A stretch of 64,000 bases of DNA from positions 124,001 through 188,000 of the forward strand of contig NZ_JAFMOW010000059.1 in NCBI RefSeq assembly GCF_019049675.1, in the 5' to 3' direction. Below, piece after piece: positions 38,801-49,676 of the stretch (positions are counted from its first letter, which is position 1; each line of letters opens with the position of its first letter). This DNA is from Rahnella bonaserana. Its GTDB lineage: Bacteria; Pseudomonadota; Gammaproteobacteria; Enterobacterales; Enterobacteriaceae. Both the position numbers and the translations under genes were made by a program. Below the pieces are notes generated by a model, which saw nothing but the letters and a program-made list of their open reading frames with translations, ran no database searches and was not told the origin of the DNA.

Positions 38801-39143
38801 TGAATTATGACTCTGTCTTTGTTGTATGCCTGGCGGGCCCGAGGCGACCTGCCGGATCTGACTTGCAGATCCACCTGTTATTTACCCAGAATAAAAACTA
38901 ACATACTTCGTTTTTCCGCGCTCCGTCTGGTTGCCCTTTGTTGCATTACTTTCATGATGAATCGCAAAAAGCGCGTATCAGCAAAACGCGTTGCAACTAA
39001 TCTTGCGGCGAGCTATCCAAAAGCAACCGGATGTTCCATGCTTATTTCAGACAGTATGGAGCTTGAATATCCCGGGTTTGAAATACAAAGTATGGAGGCA
39101 CAGGGTTCGTGCCTTACTTCGTTTATCACATTGAGAAACATGA
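38801..39143. other. divergent ydiJ/ydiK intergenic region
   Basis: 343 bp carrying the two divergent promoter regions. A 117-codon open frame (38807-39160, plus) covers most of it, but the composition is not protein-like and it runs into ydiK out of frame, so I see no gene or clear site. Confidence 0.5.
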
Positions 39144-40241
39144 ATGAATCTCCCAATTAAACGTTACGATTTACCTCAGATTATGTTTGGGGTGTTGTTT
39201 ATTGCACTGATGACCATCGCCAGTATCTGGATCGTTCAGCCCTTTATTCTTGGGTTTGTCTGGGCTGGCATGGTGGTTATCGCGACATGGCCGCTGATGA
39301 TAAAGCTCCAGCGCCTGCTTTGGGGACGCCGGTTCCTTGCCGTCATCATCATGACTTTGTTGTTGATTTTACTCTTTGTTTTACCTATTGCGATGCTGGT
39401 CAGTAGCGCAATTGAAAATGGAGCGCCTCTGGTAGAAATTGCCAGCCATCCTTCCTCATTGCATATGCCCGATTTCCACTGGCTCAATTCCATTCCGCTG
39501 GTCGGCCATAAGCTTTACACCGGCTGGCATGCACTGATCAACGGCGGCGGCAATGCGCTGGTGACTAAAGTTCAGCCCTATGTCGGACAAACAGCTGCGT
39601 GGTTTGTCACTCAGGCCGGTCATCTGGGACGATTTATTGTTCACTGTTCGCTGATGCTATTATTCAGTGCCTTGCTGTACAGCCGCGGCGAACAGGTTGC
39701 TTTAGGGATCCGCCACTTTGCCATTCGCCTGGCCGCAGAACGCGGTGACGCTGCCGTCATCCTCGCAGGTCAGGCCATCCGCGCTGTGGCATTAGGCGTA
39801 GTCGTAACGGCAATTGTGCAGTCAATTCTTGGCGGTATCGGGTTGGCGATCGCAGGCATCCCTTATGCTACCGTGCTGACGGTGGTGATGTTCGTTTGCT
39901 GCGTTGCGCAAATTGGCCCGCTGCTGATATTAATACCGGCAATCATCTGGCTTTACTGGTCCGGCGACAACACCTGGGGCACCGTGCTTTTGATCTGGAG
40001 TTGCGTGGTCGGGTCACTCGATAACGTACTGCGCCCGGTTCTGATCCGCATGGGTGCAGATTTACCTATGTTACTGATTCTCTCTGGCGTTATCGGGGGC
40101 TTATTTGCCTTCGGTATGATCGGGCTGTTCATCGGACCGGTCGTGCTGGCCGTATCCTATCGCCTGATTTCCCTCTGGGTACATGAAGCCCCTGAACCAG
40201 AGATGGATCCGGAAGAAGCATTGAAAGCACTGGATGAATAA
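39144..40241 (+). CDS. ydiK: AI-2E family transporter YdiK
   Basis: Inner-membrane protein of 365 residues (E. coli 370) of the AI-2 exporter/UPF0118 family with about 7-8 helices. N-terminal pair around MTIASIWIVQPFILGFVWAGMVVIATWP, and a C-terminal block with VVGSLDNVLRPVLIRMGADLPMLLILSGVIGGLFAFGMIGLFIGPV. Substrate unknown; other members export AI-2 or carry ions. Start ATG 39144 is out of frame with an adjacent ATG at 39140. Confidence 0.92.
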   Translation: MNLPIKRYDLPQIMFGVLFIALMTIASIWIVQPFILGFVWAGMVVIATWPLMIKLQRLLWGRRFLAVIIMTLLLILLFVLPIAMLVSSAIENGAPLVEIASHPSSLHMPDFHWLNSIPLVGHKLYTGWHALINGGGNALVTKVQPYVGQTAAWFVTQAGHLGRFIVHCSLMLLFSALLYSRGEQVALGIRHFAIRLAAERGDAAVILAGQAIRAVALGVVVTAIVQSILGGIGLAIAGIPYATVLTVVMFVCCVAQIGPLLILIPAIIWLYWSGDNTWGTVLLIWSCVVGSLDNVLRPVLIRMGADLPMLLILSGVIGGLFAFGMIGLFIGPVVLAVSYRLISLWVHEAPEPEMDPEEALKALDE

Positions 40242-40387
40242 TAGCTTAATTAAGTAACTCACTGCGGCGTTGCCAAAATGAATATGGCAGCGCCACTTTT
40301 AATTTCCTTCTCATATCCCTGCATTCTACAACCCTCGCTACCGCCTTCATTACCTGCCCTCACTAAATAGTATGAGAATAAACTCTA

Positions 40388-40431
40388 TTAGGAAAATTCT
40401 TACAGACTAAATACCTTGAGAAACTTAGTAT
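40388..40431 (+). promoter_or_regulatory. rprA promoter with RcsB box
   Basis: TTAGGAAAATTCTTA (40388-40402) resembles the Rcs box TAAGAATATTCTTA and lies 35-49 nt upstream of the RprA start. TAGTAT (40426-40431) is the -10, 6 nt before the inferred start. Confidence 0.65.
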
Positions 40432-40436
40432 TATTA

Positions 40437-40546
40437 ACAGTTAGGATTTCAACTCACTGATTTATATACAGGCTTTCCCCTGAGCCGGTATACCCCAAAT
40501 TGCTGTGTGTAGTCTTTGCCTGTCTCCTATGACGGGCCTTTTTTTT
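40437..40546 (+). ncRNA. rprA: small regulatory RNA RprA
   Basis: Hfq-binding sRNA that activates rpoS translation and is induced by the Rcs phosphorelay. The 3' half is nearly identical to E. coli RprA: TTTCCCCTGAG at about 40474-40484, then AATTGCTGTGTGTAGTCTTT (40498-40517), then a terminator hairpin (GCCTGTC/GACGGGC arms) and T8 ending at 40546. The 5' stem (ACAGTTAGGATTTCAAC then GATTTATA) is diverged but aligns. Position next to ydiK and ppsA is the same as in E. coli. Ends are inferred by alignment from memory. Confidence 0.9.
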
Positions 40547-40655
40547 ATTTATTGTGCGGTAATTTTTAATTATTTCATGGTTAAATGGCCAGACAAAAAT
40601 CCCGATTTTTCTGTCACTCCTCCCGGTATAAATATTCACCCGTTAATTTTCAGCA

Positions 40656-40692
40656 AAAAAGAGAAGGCCATCACTTGTAAGTGACAGCCTTT
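40656..40692 (-). terminator. ppsA terminator
   Basis: AAGGC and TCACTT arms (40664-40676) pair with AAGTGA and GCCTT (40679-40691); on the minus strand a TTCTCTTTTTT tail follows. Confidence 0.75.
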
Positions 40693-40727
40693 ACTTTATT
40701 GTTTTAGGAATTACTTTATGAATCGAA

Positions 40728-43103
40728 TTACTTTTCCGCTAATGCCAGCCACGTTTGTACAACGGTATCCGGATTCAGCGACAGACTGTCGATTCCCTCA
40801 TCCATAAGCCATTGCGCAAAGTCCTGATGGTCTGAAGGTCCCTGCCCGCAGATACCGACATACTTGCCCTGCTTTTTCGCGGCTCTGATTGCCATCGACA
40901 GCAGCGCTTTAACGGCGTCATTTCGCTCATCAAAGAGTTCAGAAACCACCCCGGAATCACGATCCAGACCCAGAGCCAGCTGAGTCATATCATTTGAACC
41001 AATCGAGAAGCCATCAAAGTGTTCGAGGAACTGATCCGCCAGTAACGCATTCGACGGAATTTCACACATCATAATCACTTTCAGCCCATTTTCACCGCGC
41101 TTCAGTCCCTGATTTGCCAGTTCGGCTACCACGGCTTCCGCCTGAGCCACAGTGCGCACAAAGGGAATCATCACCTCAACATTAGTGAGATCCATATCAT
41201 TACGCACGCGTTTCATTGCCTCGCATTCCAGTGCAAAACAATCACGGAAGTTGTCTGAGACGTAACGGCCGGCACCACGGAAGCCGAGCATCGGGTTTTC
41301 CTCATGGGGTTCATACTTCTCGCCGCCTACCAGATTGGCATACTCGTTTGATTTGAAATCAGACAAACGAACAATGACGCGTTTTGGCCAGAAAGCCGCG
41401 CCGAGCGTCGCGATCCCTTCCGTCAGGCGTGCCACATAATATTCACGCGGGCTGTCATAGCCCTGGATCATCTTATTGATGGTTTCCTGCAATTCTGCAG
41501 GCTGCTGGTCAAACTCCAGCAAGGCTTTAGGATGGACGCCAATCATGCGGTTGATAATAAATTCCAGGCGCGCCAGCCCGACACCTTCATTCGGTAAGCA
41601 GGCGAAATCAAAAGCACGATCCGGATTACCGATATTCATCATAATTTTCAGCGGTAATTTTGGCAGCTCATCGATTTCAGAACTTTGCACACTGAAATCC
41701 AGTTCATCCTGGTACACGTATCCTGTATCTCCTTCTGAGCAGGAAACCGTGACTTTCTGATTTTCGGTGAGTTTCTCGGTGGCATCCCCACAACCGACAA
41801 CAGCAGGAATACCCAATTCACGGGCAATAATTGCAGCATGACATGTACGGCCACCGCGATTAGTCACAATGGCTGATGCTTTTTTCATGATCGGCTCCCA
41901 GTCGGGATCCGTCATATCAGTTACCAGAATATCGCCTGCCTTAACGTGATGCATTTCACTGATATCGTGGATGATTTTAACCGGTCCCGCACCGATACGG
42001 TGACCGATAGCACGTCCTTCCACCAGTACTTTGCTGCTGCCATTGAGCTGGTAACGTTCCATCACCTGACCGTTTGAACGTACGGTCTCAGGACGCGCCT
42101 GCACAATATAGAGTTTGCCGTTATGACCATCTTTAGCCCATTCGATATCCATCGGGCGGCCATAATGTTTTTCGATCAACAGTGCCTGACGTGCCAGCGC
42201 CTGCACTTCTTCATCCGTCAGGGAGAATCGTGTGCTCAGTTCGGCCGGCACATCTTCAATCTGGACTTGCTTGCCGTGCTCCTGGCTTGGTGCATAAACC
42301 ATGCGGATCTTCTTTGAGCCCATGGTGCGACGAACAATCGAAGGTTTTTTCTTTTCGAGCGTTGGCTTGTGTACATAGAATTCGTCTGGATTCACCGCCC
42401 CCTGCACGACCATTTCACCCAGACCATAGGCAGAAGTGATAAAGACCACCTGATCAAAACCCGATTCCGTATCAATGGTAAACATTACGCCAGCCGAGGC
42501 GAGATCTGAACGCACCATACGCTGGACACCGGCAGATAACGCCACACCGCGGTGGTCGTAACCCTGATGCACGCGATAAGAAATCGCGCGATCGTTAAAG
42601 AGGGAGGCATAAACATGTTTCACGGCAGTCATCACCGCATCAAAGCCCTGAACGTTCAGGAAAGTTTCCTGCTGCCCGGCAAAAGAGGCATCGGGCATAT
42701 CTTCGGCTGTCGCCGATGAACGCACAGCGAAAGAAGCATCCGGCTCGCCTTCAGAAAGCTGCTGATAAGCCTCGCGGATAGCCTGCTCGAGTTCTGGCTG
42801 GAATGGCGTCTCAATGATCCACTGACGGATTTGCGTGCCCGCTTTGGTCAGTTGCGCGATGTCGTCCACATCCGTTTTATCCAGCAATTCATGGATACGG
42901 TGGTTTACGCCGCTCTGATCGAGAAAATCATTAAATGCCTGAGACGTCGTTGCAAAACCATTCGGAACGGAAACACCCAAATCAGACAAATTGGTGATCA
43001 TTTCCCCGAGGGATGCGTTCTTGCCCCCGACTTTATCAACGTCGTTCATACCCAGTTGGTTGTACCAGATAACATTGCGTAAATCGGGATCGAGATGAGC
43101 CAT
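40728..43103 (-). CDS. ppsA: phosphoenolpyruvate synthase
   Basis: Gluconeogenic enzyme converting pyruvate and ATP to PEP, AMP and phosphate; 791 residues (E. coli 792). N-terminal ATP-grasp-like domain ([39 protein letters not shown]), central phosphohistidine domain ([23 protein letters not shown], catalytic His about 421), C-terminal PEP/pyruvate TIM barrel ([23 protein letters not shown]). Divergent from its regulator ppsR. Confidence 0.97.
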   Translation of the reverse strand: MAHLDPDLRNVIWYNQLGMNDVDKVGGKNASLGEMITNLSDLGVSVPNGFATTSQAFNDFLDQSGVNHRIHELLDKTDVDDIAQLTKAGTQIRQWIIETPFQPELEQAIREAYQQLSEGEPDASFAVRSSATAEDMPDASFAGQQETFLNVQGFDAVMTAVKHVYASLFNDRAISYRVHQGYDHRGVALSAGVQRMVRSDLASAGVMFTIDTESGFDQVVFITSAYGLGEMVVQGAVNPDEFYVHKPTLEKKKPSIVRRTMGSKKIRMVYAPSQEHGKQVQIEDVPAELSTRFSLTDEEVQALARQALLIEKHYGRPMDIEWAKDGHNGKLYIVQARPETVRSNGQVMERYQLNGSSKVLVEGRAIGHRIGAGPVKIIHDISEMHHVKAGDILVTDMTDPDWEPIMKKASAIVTNRGGRTCHAAIIARELGIPAVVGCGDATEKLTENQKVTVSCSEGDTGYVYQDELDFSVQSSEIDELPKLPLKIMMNIGNPDRAFDFACLPNEGVGLARLEFIINRMIGVHPKALLEFDQQPAELQETINKMIQGYDSPREYYVARLTEGIATLGAAFWPKRVIVRLSDFKSNEYANLVGGEKYEPHEENPMLGFRGAGRYVSDNFRDCFALECEAMKRVRNDMDLTNVEVMIPFVRTVAQAEAVVAELANQGLKRGENGLKVIMMCEIPSNALLADQFLEHFDGFSIGSNDMTQLALGLDRDSGVVSELFDERNDAVKALLSMAIRAAKKQGKYVGICGQGPSDHQDFAQWLMDEGIDSLSLNPDTVVQTWLALAEK

Positions 43104-43219
43104 GAAACAATCCTTTCTTATTTATTTACAGTAATAGTCAACAGGAGTGTAAAACCGGTTATTCAACGGTTGCCTGAAACACTTTTTGTGTCATTAAACA
43201 ACGCTGTCTTTTTGAGACT

Positions 43220-43260
43220 AGCATAATGATCCATAGAAGATGGAAAGGTGAATCGATCCA
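43220..43260 (-). promoter_or_regulatory. candidate ppsA promoter with Cra site
   Basis: On the minus strand TATGCT (43220-43225) could be the -10. TGAATCGATCCA (43249-43260) resembles the Cra consensus and lies at about -42, an activator position as known for E. coli ppsA. The rest of 43104-43623 has no clear element. Confidence 0.45.
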
Positions 43261-43623
43261 GCAAATCAAACTATTTTTGTTTAGGAAAAATCCAGAGTTC
43301 GTACTTTAGTTACTGACGTGGAATGAGCATTATTCCTTATGAATCATGAAGAAGTTATCTCTCTCTCCGGTCTGTGATTCATGCTAACAGAGCTGCTGAA
43401 GCTGTGCTGAAGCAAATCAAAAACCTGCGAGGAATCGCGGAAAATTTAAAATGGCATTTCATTTATTACAGCCATTTTGCGCAGTATCTCGCAGCAATGA
43501 AGATAAGATGGAAATGCGGAGGAATTACTCTTTTTATTTCCTTCAATTCTGGTTATTACTTAATAAGCACCAAGAGATCGGCGCGAATAAATAAAATGAA
43601 GTGATTTAATTCAGGAGACATTT

Positions 43624-44445
43624 GTGGACAGATGTGTGTTTTACATTTCCGATGGTACTGCCATTACAGCTGAGGTTTTGGGCCATGCGGTGCTTTCTCA
43701 ATTCCCGGTCAATGCGACCACTTACTCGTTACCTTTTGTAGAAAGTGAGGAGCGTGCGAGAGCTGTCTGCAAACAGATCAATGAAATTTTTGAGAAAACC
43801 GGAGCCCGTCCGCTGGTGTTTTACTCGATTATTTCCCCCAACATCCGTGACATCATTCAGGGCAGCGAAGGATTCTGTCAGGATATTGTTCAGTCGCTGG
43901 TGGCGCCTCTGCAAAATGAGCTGGGTGTCGACCCCACGCCCATTGCCAACAGAACGCACGGACTGACGGCCAGCAACATCACCAAGTACGATGCGCGTAT
44001 TGCCGCCATAGATTACACGCTGGCACACGACGATGGCATTTCACTGCGTAATCTCGATCAGGCACAGGTGATTTTACTGGGCGTGTCGCGCTGCGGTAAA
44101 ACCCCGACCAGCCTGTATCTGGCCCTTCAGTTTGGGATCCGTGCCGCTAACTACCCTTTTACTGCCGACGATATGGATAACATCCAGTTACCAGCGGCAC
44201 TGAAACCACATATGCATAAACTGTTTGGCCTGACGATTGATCCGGAACGGCTAACCGCAATCCGACAGGAGCGCGTTGAAAACAGCCGTTATGCCTCTTT
44301 ACGCCAATGCAGGATGGAAGTTTCGGAAGTCGAAGCGCTGTTTCGCAAGAACAAAATACGCTATCTCAACAGTACGAATTATTCCGTTGAGGAGATATCA
44401 GCAAAGATTATGGACAGCTTCGGCATGAGTCGTCGTATGTTCTGA
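43624..44445 (+). CDS. ppsR: PEP synthase regulatory protein PpsR (YdiA)
   Basis: DUF299 bifunctional ADP-dependent kinase/Pi-dependent pyrophosphorylase that inactivates and reactivates PpsA by threonine phosphorylation; 273 residues (E. coli 277). [18 protein letters not shown] at the N-terminus, the P-loop [15 protein letters not shown] near residue 153, and [12 protein letters not shown] are conserved. The start codon is GTG (43624) with AGGAGA 5 nt before it. Confidence 0.95.
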   Translation: MDRCVFYISDGTAITAEVLGHAVLSQFPVNATTYSLPFVESEERARAVCKQINEIFEKTGARPLVFYSIISPNIRDIIQGSEGFCQDIVQSLVAPLQNELGVDPTPIANRTHGLTASNITKYDARIAAIDYTLAHDDGISLRNLDQAQVILLGVSRCGKTPTSLYLALQFGIRAANYPFTADDMDNIQLPAALKPHMHKLFGLTIDPERLTAIRQERVENSRYASLRQCRMEVSEVEALFRKNKIRYLNSTNYSVEEISAKIMDSFGMSRRMF

Positions 44446-44573
44446 ATCCATTTCCTGATTTGGGTGGCATATCCTGGCGACAGTGGTTGAATTCATCTGT
44501 TTTTGGGTTATTGTGATCGCCATCACTTCCCGGTATTCCTGCCGCAGAGAAGAAACAAATTTTTGAGAGCACC

Positions 44574-45620
44574 ATGTCACAAACAGATGAACTGCGTACG
44601 ACGCGCATCGACAGCCTGATTACGCCTCAGGCACTGGCAGACAAATTGCCAATTTCCCCGTCGGTCGCACAACACGTGATGGAATCACGTAAACGGATTG
44701 AAAAAATTGTCAGCGGCGAAGATCAGCGTTTGCTGGTTGTCGTCGGTCCCTGCTCTATCCACGATATTGAAGCAGCAATTGATTACGCGGGAAAACTGCG
44801 CGTATTACGTGATAAGTATCAGGATCGCCTTGAAATCGTGATGCGCACGTACTTTGAGAAACCGCGTACCGTCGTCGGCTGGAAAGGATTGATTTCTGAT
44901 CCTGAGCTGAACGGTTCGTGCCGTGTGAATGACGGTATTGAGCTGGCGCGCAAAGTCCTGCTGGCCGTCAATGAGCTGGGAATTCCCACTGCCACTGAAT
45001 TCCTGGATATGGTGATCGGCCAGTATATCGCTGACCTCATCAGCTGGGGCGCGATTGGTGCACGTACCACAGAAAGCCAGATCCATCGTGAAATGGCCTC
45101 AGCGTTATCATGCCCGGTTGGTTTCAAGAATGGCACTGACGGCAATACGCGTATCGCCATTGATGCCATTCGTTCTTCACGCACCAGCCACATGTTCCTG
45201 TCACCGGATAAAAGCGGTCAGATGACTATTTATCGCACCGCAGGCAACCCTTATGGCCACGTGATCATGCGTGGCGGTAAAAAGCCTAACTATCATGCAG
45301 AGGATCTGGAACAGGCTTGCCAGAATCTGGCTGAGTTTGATTTGCCGCAGCGTCTGGTGGTCGATTTCAGTCACGGCAACTGTCAGAAGCAGCACCGCCG
45401 TCAGCTGGATGTGGCAGAAGATATTTGCCAGCAGATCCGCAATGGTTCTTCAGCGATTGCCGGTATTATGGCAGAAAGTTTCCTGATAGAAGGCACTCAG
45501 GCGATTCATCCTGGTAAACCGCTGGTTTATGGCAAATCTGTGACTGACCCTTGCCTAAGCTGGGAAGATACTGAAACGCTATTGTCGATGCTGGCTGAGG
45601 CCACTGACAGCCGGTTCTGA
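44574..45620 (+). CDS. aroH: 3-deoxy-7-phosphoheptulonate synthase, Trp-sensitive
   Basis: Type I DAHP synthase opening the shikimate pathway; 348 residues as in E. coli AroH. Conserved segments: VVGPCSIHD, MRTYFEKPRTVVGWKGLISDP, GARTTESQIHREMASALSCPVGFKNGTDG, and VDFSHGNCQKQHRRQ. The isozyme call rests on position after ppsR, as in E. coli, and on length; AroF or AroG specificity is not excluded. No clear trp operator is visible upstream. Confidence 0.92.
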   Translation: MSQTDELRTTRIDSLITPQALADKLPISPSVAQHVMESRKRIEKIVSGEDQRLLVVVGPCSIHDIEAAIDYAGKLRVLRDKYQDRLEIVMRTYFEKPRTVVGWKGLISDPELNGSCRVNDGIELARKVLLAVNELGIPTATEFLDMVIGQYIADLISWGAIGARTTESQIHREMASALSCPVGFKNGTDGNTRIAIDAIRSSRTSHMFLSPDKSGQMTIYRTAGNPYGHVIMRGGKKPNYHAEDLEQACQNLAEFDLPQRLVVDFSHGNCQKQHRRQLDVAEDICQQIRNGSSAIAGIMAESFLIEGTQAIHPGKPLVYGKSVTDPCLSWEDTETLLSMLAEATDSRF

Positions 45621-45639
45621 TCACTTTCTGATAACCTTT

Positions 45640-45667
45640 AAAGGGCAACGCTGTTGCCCTTTTTTAT
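45640..45667 (+). terminator. aroH terminator
   Basis: AAGGGCAAC (45641-45649), GCT loop, GTTGCCCTT (45653-45661), then a T-run. Confidence 0.88.
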
Positions 45668-45801
45668 ACCTGCCGTTCTCCGCGTCTGTCTGATTATCTG
45701 CATTTTCTTAAGATCCCCCCGCTATTCCCCTGAAATTAAAGGGTTACCTTGCAGAAATTACATTCCATCAACAAAAATTTTCTTGATGTGTACTTGCAAT
45801 G

Positions 45802-45822
45802 ATTTGATAATGATTATCAAAT
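45802..45822. promoter_or_regulatory. Fur box of the hmu operon
   Basis: ATTTGATAAT (45802-45811), central G, ATTATCAAAT (45813-45822): a perfect 21-bp inverted repeat containing the Fur core, 132 nt upstream of hmuS. Confidence 0.85.
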
Positions 45823-45910
45823 TGATATTAATTACTATTACCATATGCGAATTTTCGGGCTACTGACCCGAATGTTTTTACAAATCATTCACATAACATC
45901 GCGAGTTTTT

Positions 45911-45928
45911 ACCTGCCAACGGGCAGGT
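45911..45928 (+). other. leader hairpin upstream of hmuS
   Basis: ACCTGCC (45911-45917), AACG loop, GGCAGGT (45922-45928). A stable stem with no T-run ends 25 nt before the hmuS ATG; a processing or attenuation role is possible. Confidence 0.55.
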
Positions 45929-45953
45929 GACTTAGGCTAACGAGGAGACAGCA

Positions 45954-46988
45954 ATGCATTCAGTTCACTATCAGGATTATTTACAGGCTAAAGACGCTAA
46001 CCCAGGTAAATACGCCCGCGATCTGGCGGCGATTTTGGGCATCAGTGAGGCGGAATTAACCGCATTACGCGTTTCCCATGATACCGCACGACTTGATGTG
46101 GACGCCCGCACATTGCTGGCTGCTCTGGAAAATGTCGGTGGAACAAAATCGATTACCCGTAACGATTTTGCCGTTCATGAACAGCAAGGTCGTTATGAAA
46201 ATCAGCATCTGAATGGTCACGCAGGACTGATTCTGAACCCGCGCGCACTGGATTTGCGCCTGTTCCTGCAACACTGGCAGCATATTTTCAGTATGTCTGA
46301 AACCACGGCCCGTGGCGTTCGTCACAGTATCCAGTTTTTTGATGCTCACGGCGATGCAGTGCATAAAGTCTATAACACCGATGAAACCGATATGGCAGCA
46401 TGGGACGCACTGATTGCTCAGTACAAAAGCGACGTCAATCCGCCATTGCAAATTGAAGCAGCTCCATCGGCTCCGGCCCTGAAAGTGGCCGATGCCCATG
46501 CTATCGATGCAGAATGGCGTGCTATGACTGATGTTCATCAATTCTTCCAGTTGCTGAAACGCCATGGCATCACCCGTCAGCAAGCCTTTGAAGCAGCAGG
46601 TGATGACCTTGCATGGCGCGTTGAAAACGGCTCCCTGACCCGTTTACTGAATATCGCCAAAGAAGACCAAAACGAAATTATGATTTTCGTGGGGAACCGT
46701 GGCTGTGTGCAAATCTTCACCGGCCAGATTGAAAAAGTGCTGCCGCACGGTGAGTGGATCAACGTATTTAATGAACGCTTCACACTGCATCTGGTGGAAA
46801 GCGCCATCGCGCAAAGCTGGATCACCCGTAAGCCAACCAAAGACGGTTTCGTCACCAGCCTTGAGTTGTTTGCCGCCGATGGCACTCAGATTGCGCAGCT
46901 TTACGGACAGCGTACCGAAGGCACGCCGGAACAGACTCAGTGGCGCGAGCAACTGGCTCAGCTCAGCGGCGAAGGCGTTGCGGCATGA
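45954..46988 (+). CDS. hmuS: hemin-degrading/heme transport factor HmuS
   Basis: HemS/ChuS-family cytosolic heme-binding protein that takes heme from the ABC importer and degrades it; 344 residues in two homologous repeats (about 10-170 and 195-335). Residues such as [20 protein letters not shown] and the second-repeat [15 protein letters not shown] are typical. GAGGAG precedes the ATG. The stop overlaps the hmuT start (ATGA). Confidence 0.94.
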   Translation: MHSVHYQDYLQAKDANPGKYARDLAAILGISEAELTALRVSHDTARLDVDARTLLAALENVGGTKSITRNDFAVHEQQGRYENQHLNGHAGLILNPRALDLRLFLQHWQHIFSMSETTARGVRHSIQFFDAHGDAVHKVYNTDETDMAAWDALIAQYKSDVNPPLQIEAAPSAPALKVADAHAIDAEWRAMTDVHQFFQLLKRHGITRQQAFEAAGDDLAWRVENGSLTRLLNIAKEDQNEIMIFVGNRGCVQIFTGQIEKVLPHGEWINVFNERFTLHLVESAIAQSWITRKPTKDGFVTSLELFAADGTQIAQLYGQRTEGTPEQTQWREQLAQLSGEGVAA

Positions 46989-47815
46989 AACTCTCCCTGA
47001 AAGCTCTGCTCGCTGCCAGCACTTTGCTGGCGACACCTTTGCTGCATGCGGCTGAAAAGCTGGTCAGTATAGGCGGAGATGTCACTGAAATTGTTTACGC
47101 CCTTGGGGCGGGCAATGAACTGGTGGCACGCGACAGCACCAGTCTGCGTCCGAAGGCGGTACTGGCACTGCCGGATGTCGGTTATATGCGCCAGCTGAAT
47201 ACCGAAGGCATTTTATCTCTGCATCCTTCAATGGTACTAAGCAGCGAGCTGGCAGAACCTTCGCTGGTATTGCAGCAGTTATCGCAAAATGGCGTAAAGG
47301 TTGTCCGCGTACCAGGTACGCCTTCAATTACTACCGTTCCTGAAAAAATCGAAGTGATAGCCGGTGCCCTGAACCGTCAGGCTGAAGGCGAAAAACTGAT
47401 TGCCACTTATCGTTCACAGCTTTCGACCATTCGTCATGACGCGCTGCCGGTGAAAATGCTGTTTGTAATGAGCCACGGTGGCATGTCTTCTATGGCGGCT
47501 GGTCAAAATACAGCGGCGGATGCGATGATCACTTCCGTTGGCGCAAAAAATGCCATGCAGGGATTCAGCCGCTACCGCCCGCTTTCTCAGGAAGGCGTGA
47601 TTGCCAGTGCCCCGGATATTCTTTTGCTGACTGCAGACGGTGTAAAAACGCTCGGCGGGCTGGATCAGGTGTGGAAATTACCGGGCGTGGCGATGACCCC
47701 TGCGGGCAAGAACAAACGCGTTTTAGTGCTGGATGATATGTCGCTGCTGGGCTTTGGTCTGCAAACTCCGGTCGTAATGGCGCAACTTCGTCAGGCCGCG
47801 GAACAAGTGAAATGA
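46985..47815 (+). CDS. hmuT: periplasmic hemin-binding protein HmuT
   Basis: Class III substrate-binding protein of 276 residues with signal peptide [24 protein letters not shown] and two lobes ([42 protein letters not shown]). It hands heme to HmuUV. ATG 46985 overlaps the hmuS stop, and the open frame upstream (to 46940) is not used because the signal peptide begins here. Confidence 0.95.
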   Translation: MKLSLKALLAASTLLATPLLHAAEKLVSIGGDVTEIVYALGAGNELVARDSTSLRPKAVLALPDVGYMRQLNTEGILSLHPSMVLSSELAEPSLVLQQLSQNGVKVVRVPGTPSITTVPEKIEVIAGALNRQAEGEKLIATYRSQLSTIRHDALPVKMLFVMSHGGMSSMAAGQNTAADAMITSVGAKNAMQGFSRYRPLSQEGVIASAPDILLLTADGVKTLGGLDQVWKLPGVAMTPAGKNKRVLVLDDMSLLGFGLQTPVVMAQLRQAAEQVK

Positions 47816-48840
47816 GCAGCATGAGCCCTCCAATGCCATCACGACGGCGCTCGCCGGTTTGGGCGCTGATTGCACTCGGCGGCGCTCTGCTGGTTCTTGC
47901 TATTCTGGCAGCCAATACCGGCGCGATGGCATTGTCGCTCAGGACGTTAATTTCGCGTCCTTTTGACGATGACCTTTGGCAGGTCTGGCTGAGCATACGC
48001 TTGCCACGTGTGTTACTGGCTGTGGTGGTCGGCTGTGCGCTTGCCAGCTCAGGTGCGGTAATGCAGGGGCTTTTTCGCAATCCTCTCGCGGATCCCGGCC
48101 TGCTTGGGATCAGCAGCGGTGCGGCGCTGGCCGTTGCACTAACGATTGTCATGCCGCTGGCCCTGCCTCCCCTTCTGGCTCTTTACAGCCATATGATCAG
48201 CGCCTTCTTCGGCAGTCTGGCGATTTCAACCATTGTCTTCACCCTGAGCCGCTTCGGGCATGGCGGATTATCGCGTTTATTACTGGCGGGGATCGCCATC
48301 AATGCACTATGCGGTGCCGCCGTAGGCGTGCTGACTTATGTCAGCGACGATCAGCAGTTGCGTCAGTTCTCGCTCTGGAGCATGGGCAGTCTGGGACAGG
48401 CACAATGGCCGACGCTGGCCGTTGCCTCTTCGCTGATCCTGCCAGCGTGCATTGCAGCGTTTTTCATGGCGCGTCGTCTGAATATTCTGCAACTGGGTGA
48501 AGAAGATGCGCATTACCTGGGCGTGAATGTCCGCCGTACCCAGTTGCAGTTATTACTGCTCAGCGCGTTGCTGGTGGGTGCTGCGGTAGCGGTTTCAGGC
48601 GTTATCGGCTTTATCGGGCTGGTGATACCGCACCTTTTGCGTATGCGCATTGGTGCCGATCACCGCTGGCTGTTGCCGGGTTCAGCCATGGCCGGTGCCT
48701 GCCTGTTGTTACTGGCGGACACGCTGGCCCGCACGCTGGTCGCTCCTGCAGAAATGCCGGTGGGCCTGCTGACCAGTTTGATCGGCGGCCCGTATTTTCT
48801 CTGGCTGATCCTGCGGCCGGGAGTACCACGTAATGTCTGA
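47812..48840 (+). CDS. hmuU: hemin ABC transporter permease HmuU
   Basis: FecCD/BtuC-type permease of 342 residues with about 10 helices. Signatures: [45 protein letters not shown] and the C-terminal [28 protein letters not shown]. The start overlaps the hmuT stop by 4 bp. Confidence 0.95.
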   Translation: MSSMSPPMPSRRRSPVWALIALGGALLVLAILAANTGAMALSLRTLISRPFDDDLWQVWLSIRLPRVLLAVVVGCALASSGAVMQGLFRNPLADPGLLGISSGAALAVALTIVMPLALPPLLALYSHMISAFFGSLAISTIVFTLSRFGHGGLSRLLLAGIAINALCGAAVGVLTYVSDDQQLRQFSLWSMGSLGQAQWPTLAVASSLILPACIAAFFMARRLNILQLGEEDAHYLGVNVRRTQLQLLLLSALLVGAAVAVSGVIGFIGLVIPHLLRMRIGADHRWLLPGSAMAGACLLLLADTLARTLVAPAEMPVGLLTSLIGGPYFLWLILRPGVPRNV

Positions 48841-49621
48841 TATGACCTTATCCATGATGGCTGAAAACCTGACGTATTCTGTCAACGGCCGTTGTTTGAT
48901 TGATGACGTTTCGATGAGTCTGGAAAGTGGTGAAATGGTGGCTCTGATCGGGCCAAACGGTGCCGGTAAATCGACGCTGATGCGGATGTTGACCGGTTAT
49001 CTGTCACCTCAGTCGGGACAATGTTCGATGATGGGCAAACCGCTGAGCGACTGGCAACCACAAGAACTGGCTCGCACTCGTGCAGTAATGCGCCAGAACA
49101 GTACGCTGGCTTTTGGATTTAGTGTCCGCGAAGTGCTGACACTCGGGCGTTCGCCCCACGGCCAGCAAAATATGCAGCGCGCGATGGCAGAGGTGATGGC
49201 GCAGACCGGCTGTCTGAATCTGGCTGAGCGTGACTATCGCCAGCTATCCGGCGGTGAACAGCAGCGCGTTCAGCTGGCACGGGTGTTGATCCAGCTGTGG
49301 CAACCTGAACCTGCCCCGCGCTGGTTATTTCTCGATGAACCGACTTCAGCGCTCGATTTATATCATCAGCAACATGCGCTGCGCCTGTTACGTCATCTGA
49401 CGCAACAGACACCGCTGGCCGTATGTTGTGTCCTGCATGATCTGAATCTTGCCGCATTGTATGCCGACCGGATTATTTTACTGCATAGCGGCAAAGTGGT
49501 CGCCAGCGGGACACCGGCTCAGGTGCTGAGCGAAGAAACGCTGAGCCGCTGGTATCAGGCCGACTTAAACGTCTGTCCACATCCTGACACCGCATTGCCT
49601 CAGGTTTTTCTGCGCCAGTAA
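48833..49621 (+). CDS. hmuV: hemin ABC transporter ATPase HmuV
   Basis: ATPase of 262 residues: Walker [10 protein letters not shown], signature [14 protein letters not shown], Walker [13 protein letters not shown] and switch [13 protein letters not shown]. Overlaps hmuU by 8 bp; last gene of hmuSTUV, followed by a strong terminator. No TonB-dependent receptor (hmuR) or hemP is present in the window. Confidence 0.95.
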   Translation: MSDMTLSMMAENLTYSVNGRCLIDDVSMSLESGEMVALIGPNGAGKSTLMRMLTGYLSPQSGQCSMMGKPLSDWQPQELARTRAVMRQNSTLAFGFSVREVLTLGRSPHGQQNMQRAMAEVMAQTGCLNLAERDYRQLSGGEQQRVQLARVLIQLWQPEPAPRWLFLDEPTSALDLYHQQHALRLLRHLTQQTPLAVCCVLHDLNLAALYADRIILLHSGKVVASGTPAQVLSEETLSRWYQADLNVCPHPDTALPQVFLRQ

Positions 49622-49637
49622 GTGCGTTGCAGAAAAT

Positions 49638-49676
49638 GAAAAAGCCACAAGGCATTTTGCTTTGTGGCTTTTTTTG
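49638..49676. terminator. bidirectional terminator between hmuV and selO
   Basis: AAAGCCACAA (49641-49650) pairs with TTGTGGCTTT (49662-49671), with T7 after and an A-run before. Confidence 0.88.

Noticed and set aside
38807..39160. 117-codon plus-strand frame between ydiJ and ydiK
   Set aside because: Composition is not protein-like, no homolog is recognised, and it overlaps the ydiK start out of frame.
45654..45866. 70-codon plus-strand frame before hmuS, considered as hemP
   Set aside because: It contains none of the HemP core (SLLG...IxHxGxxYxLR) and runs through the aroH terminator and Fur box.
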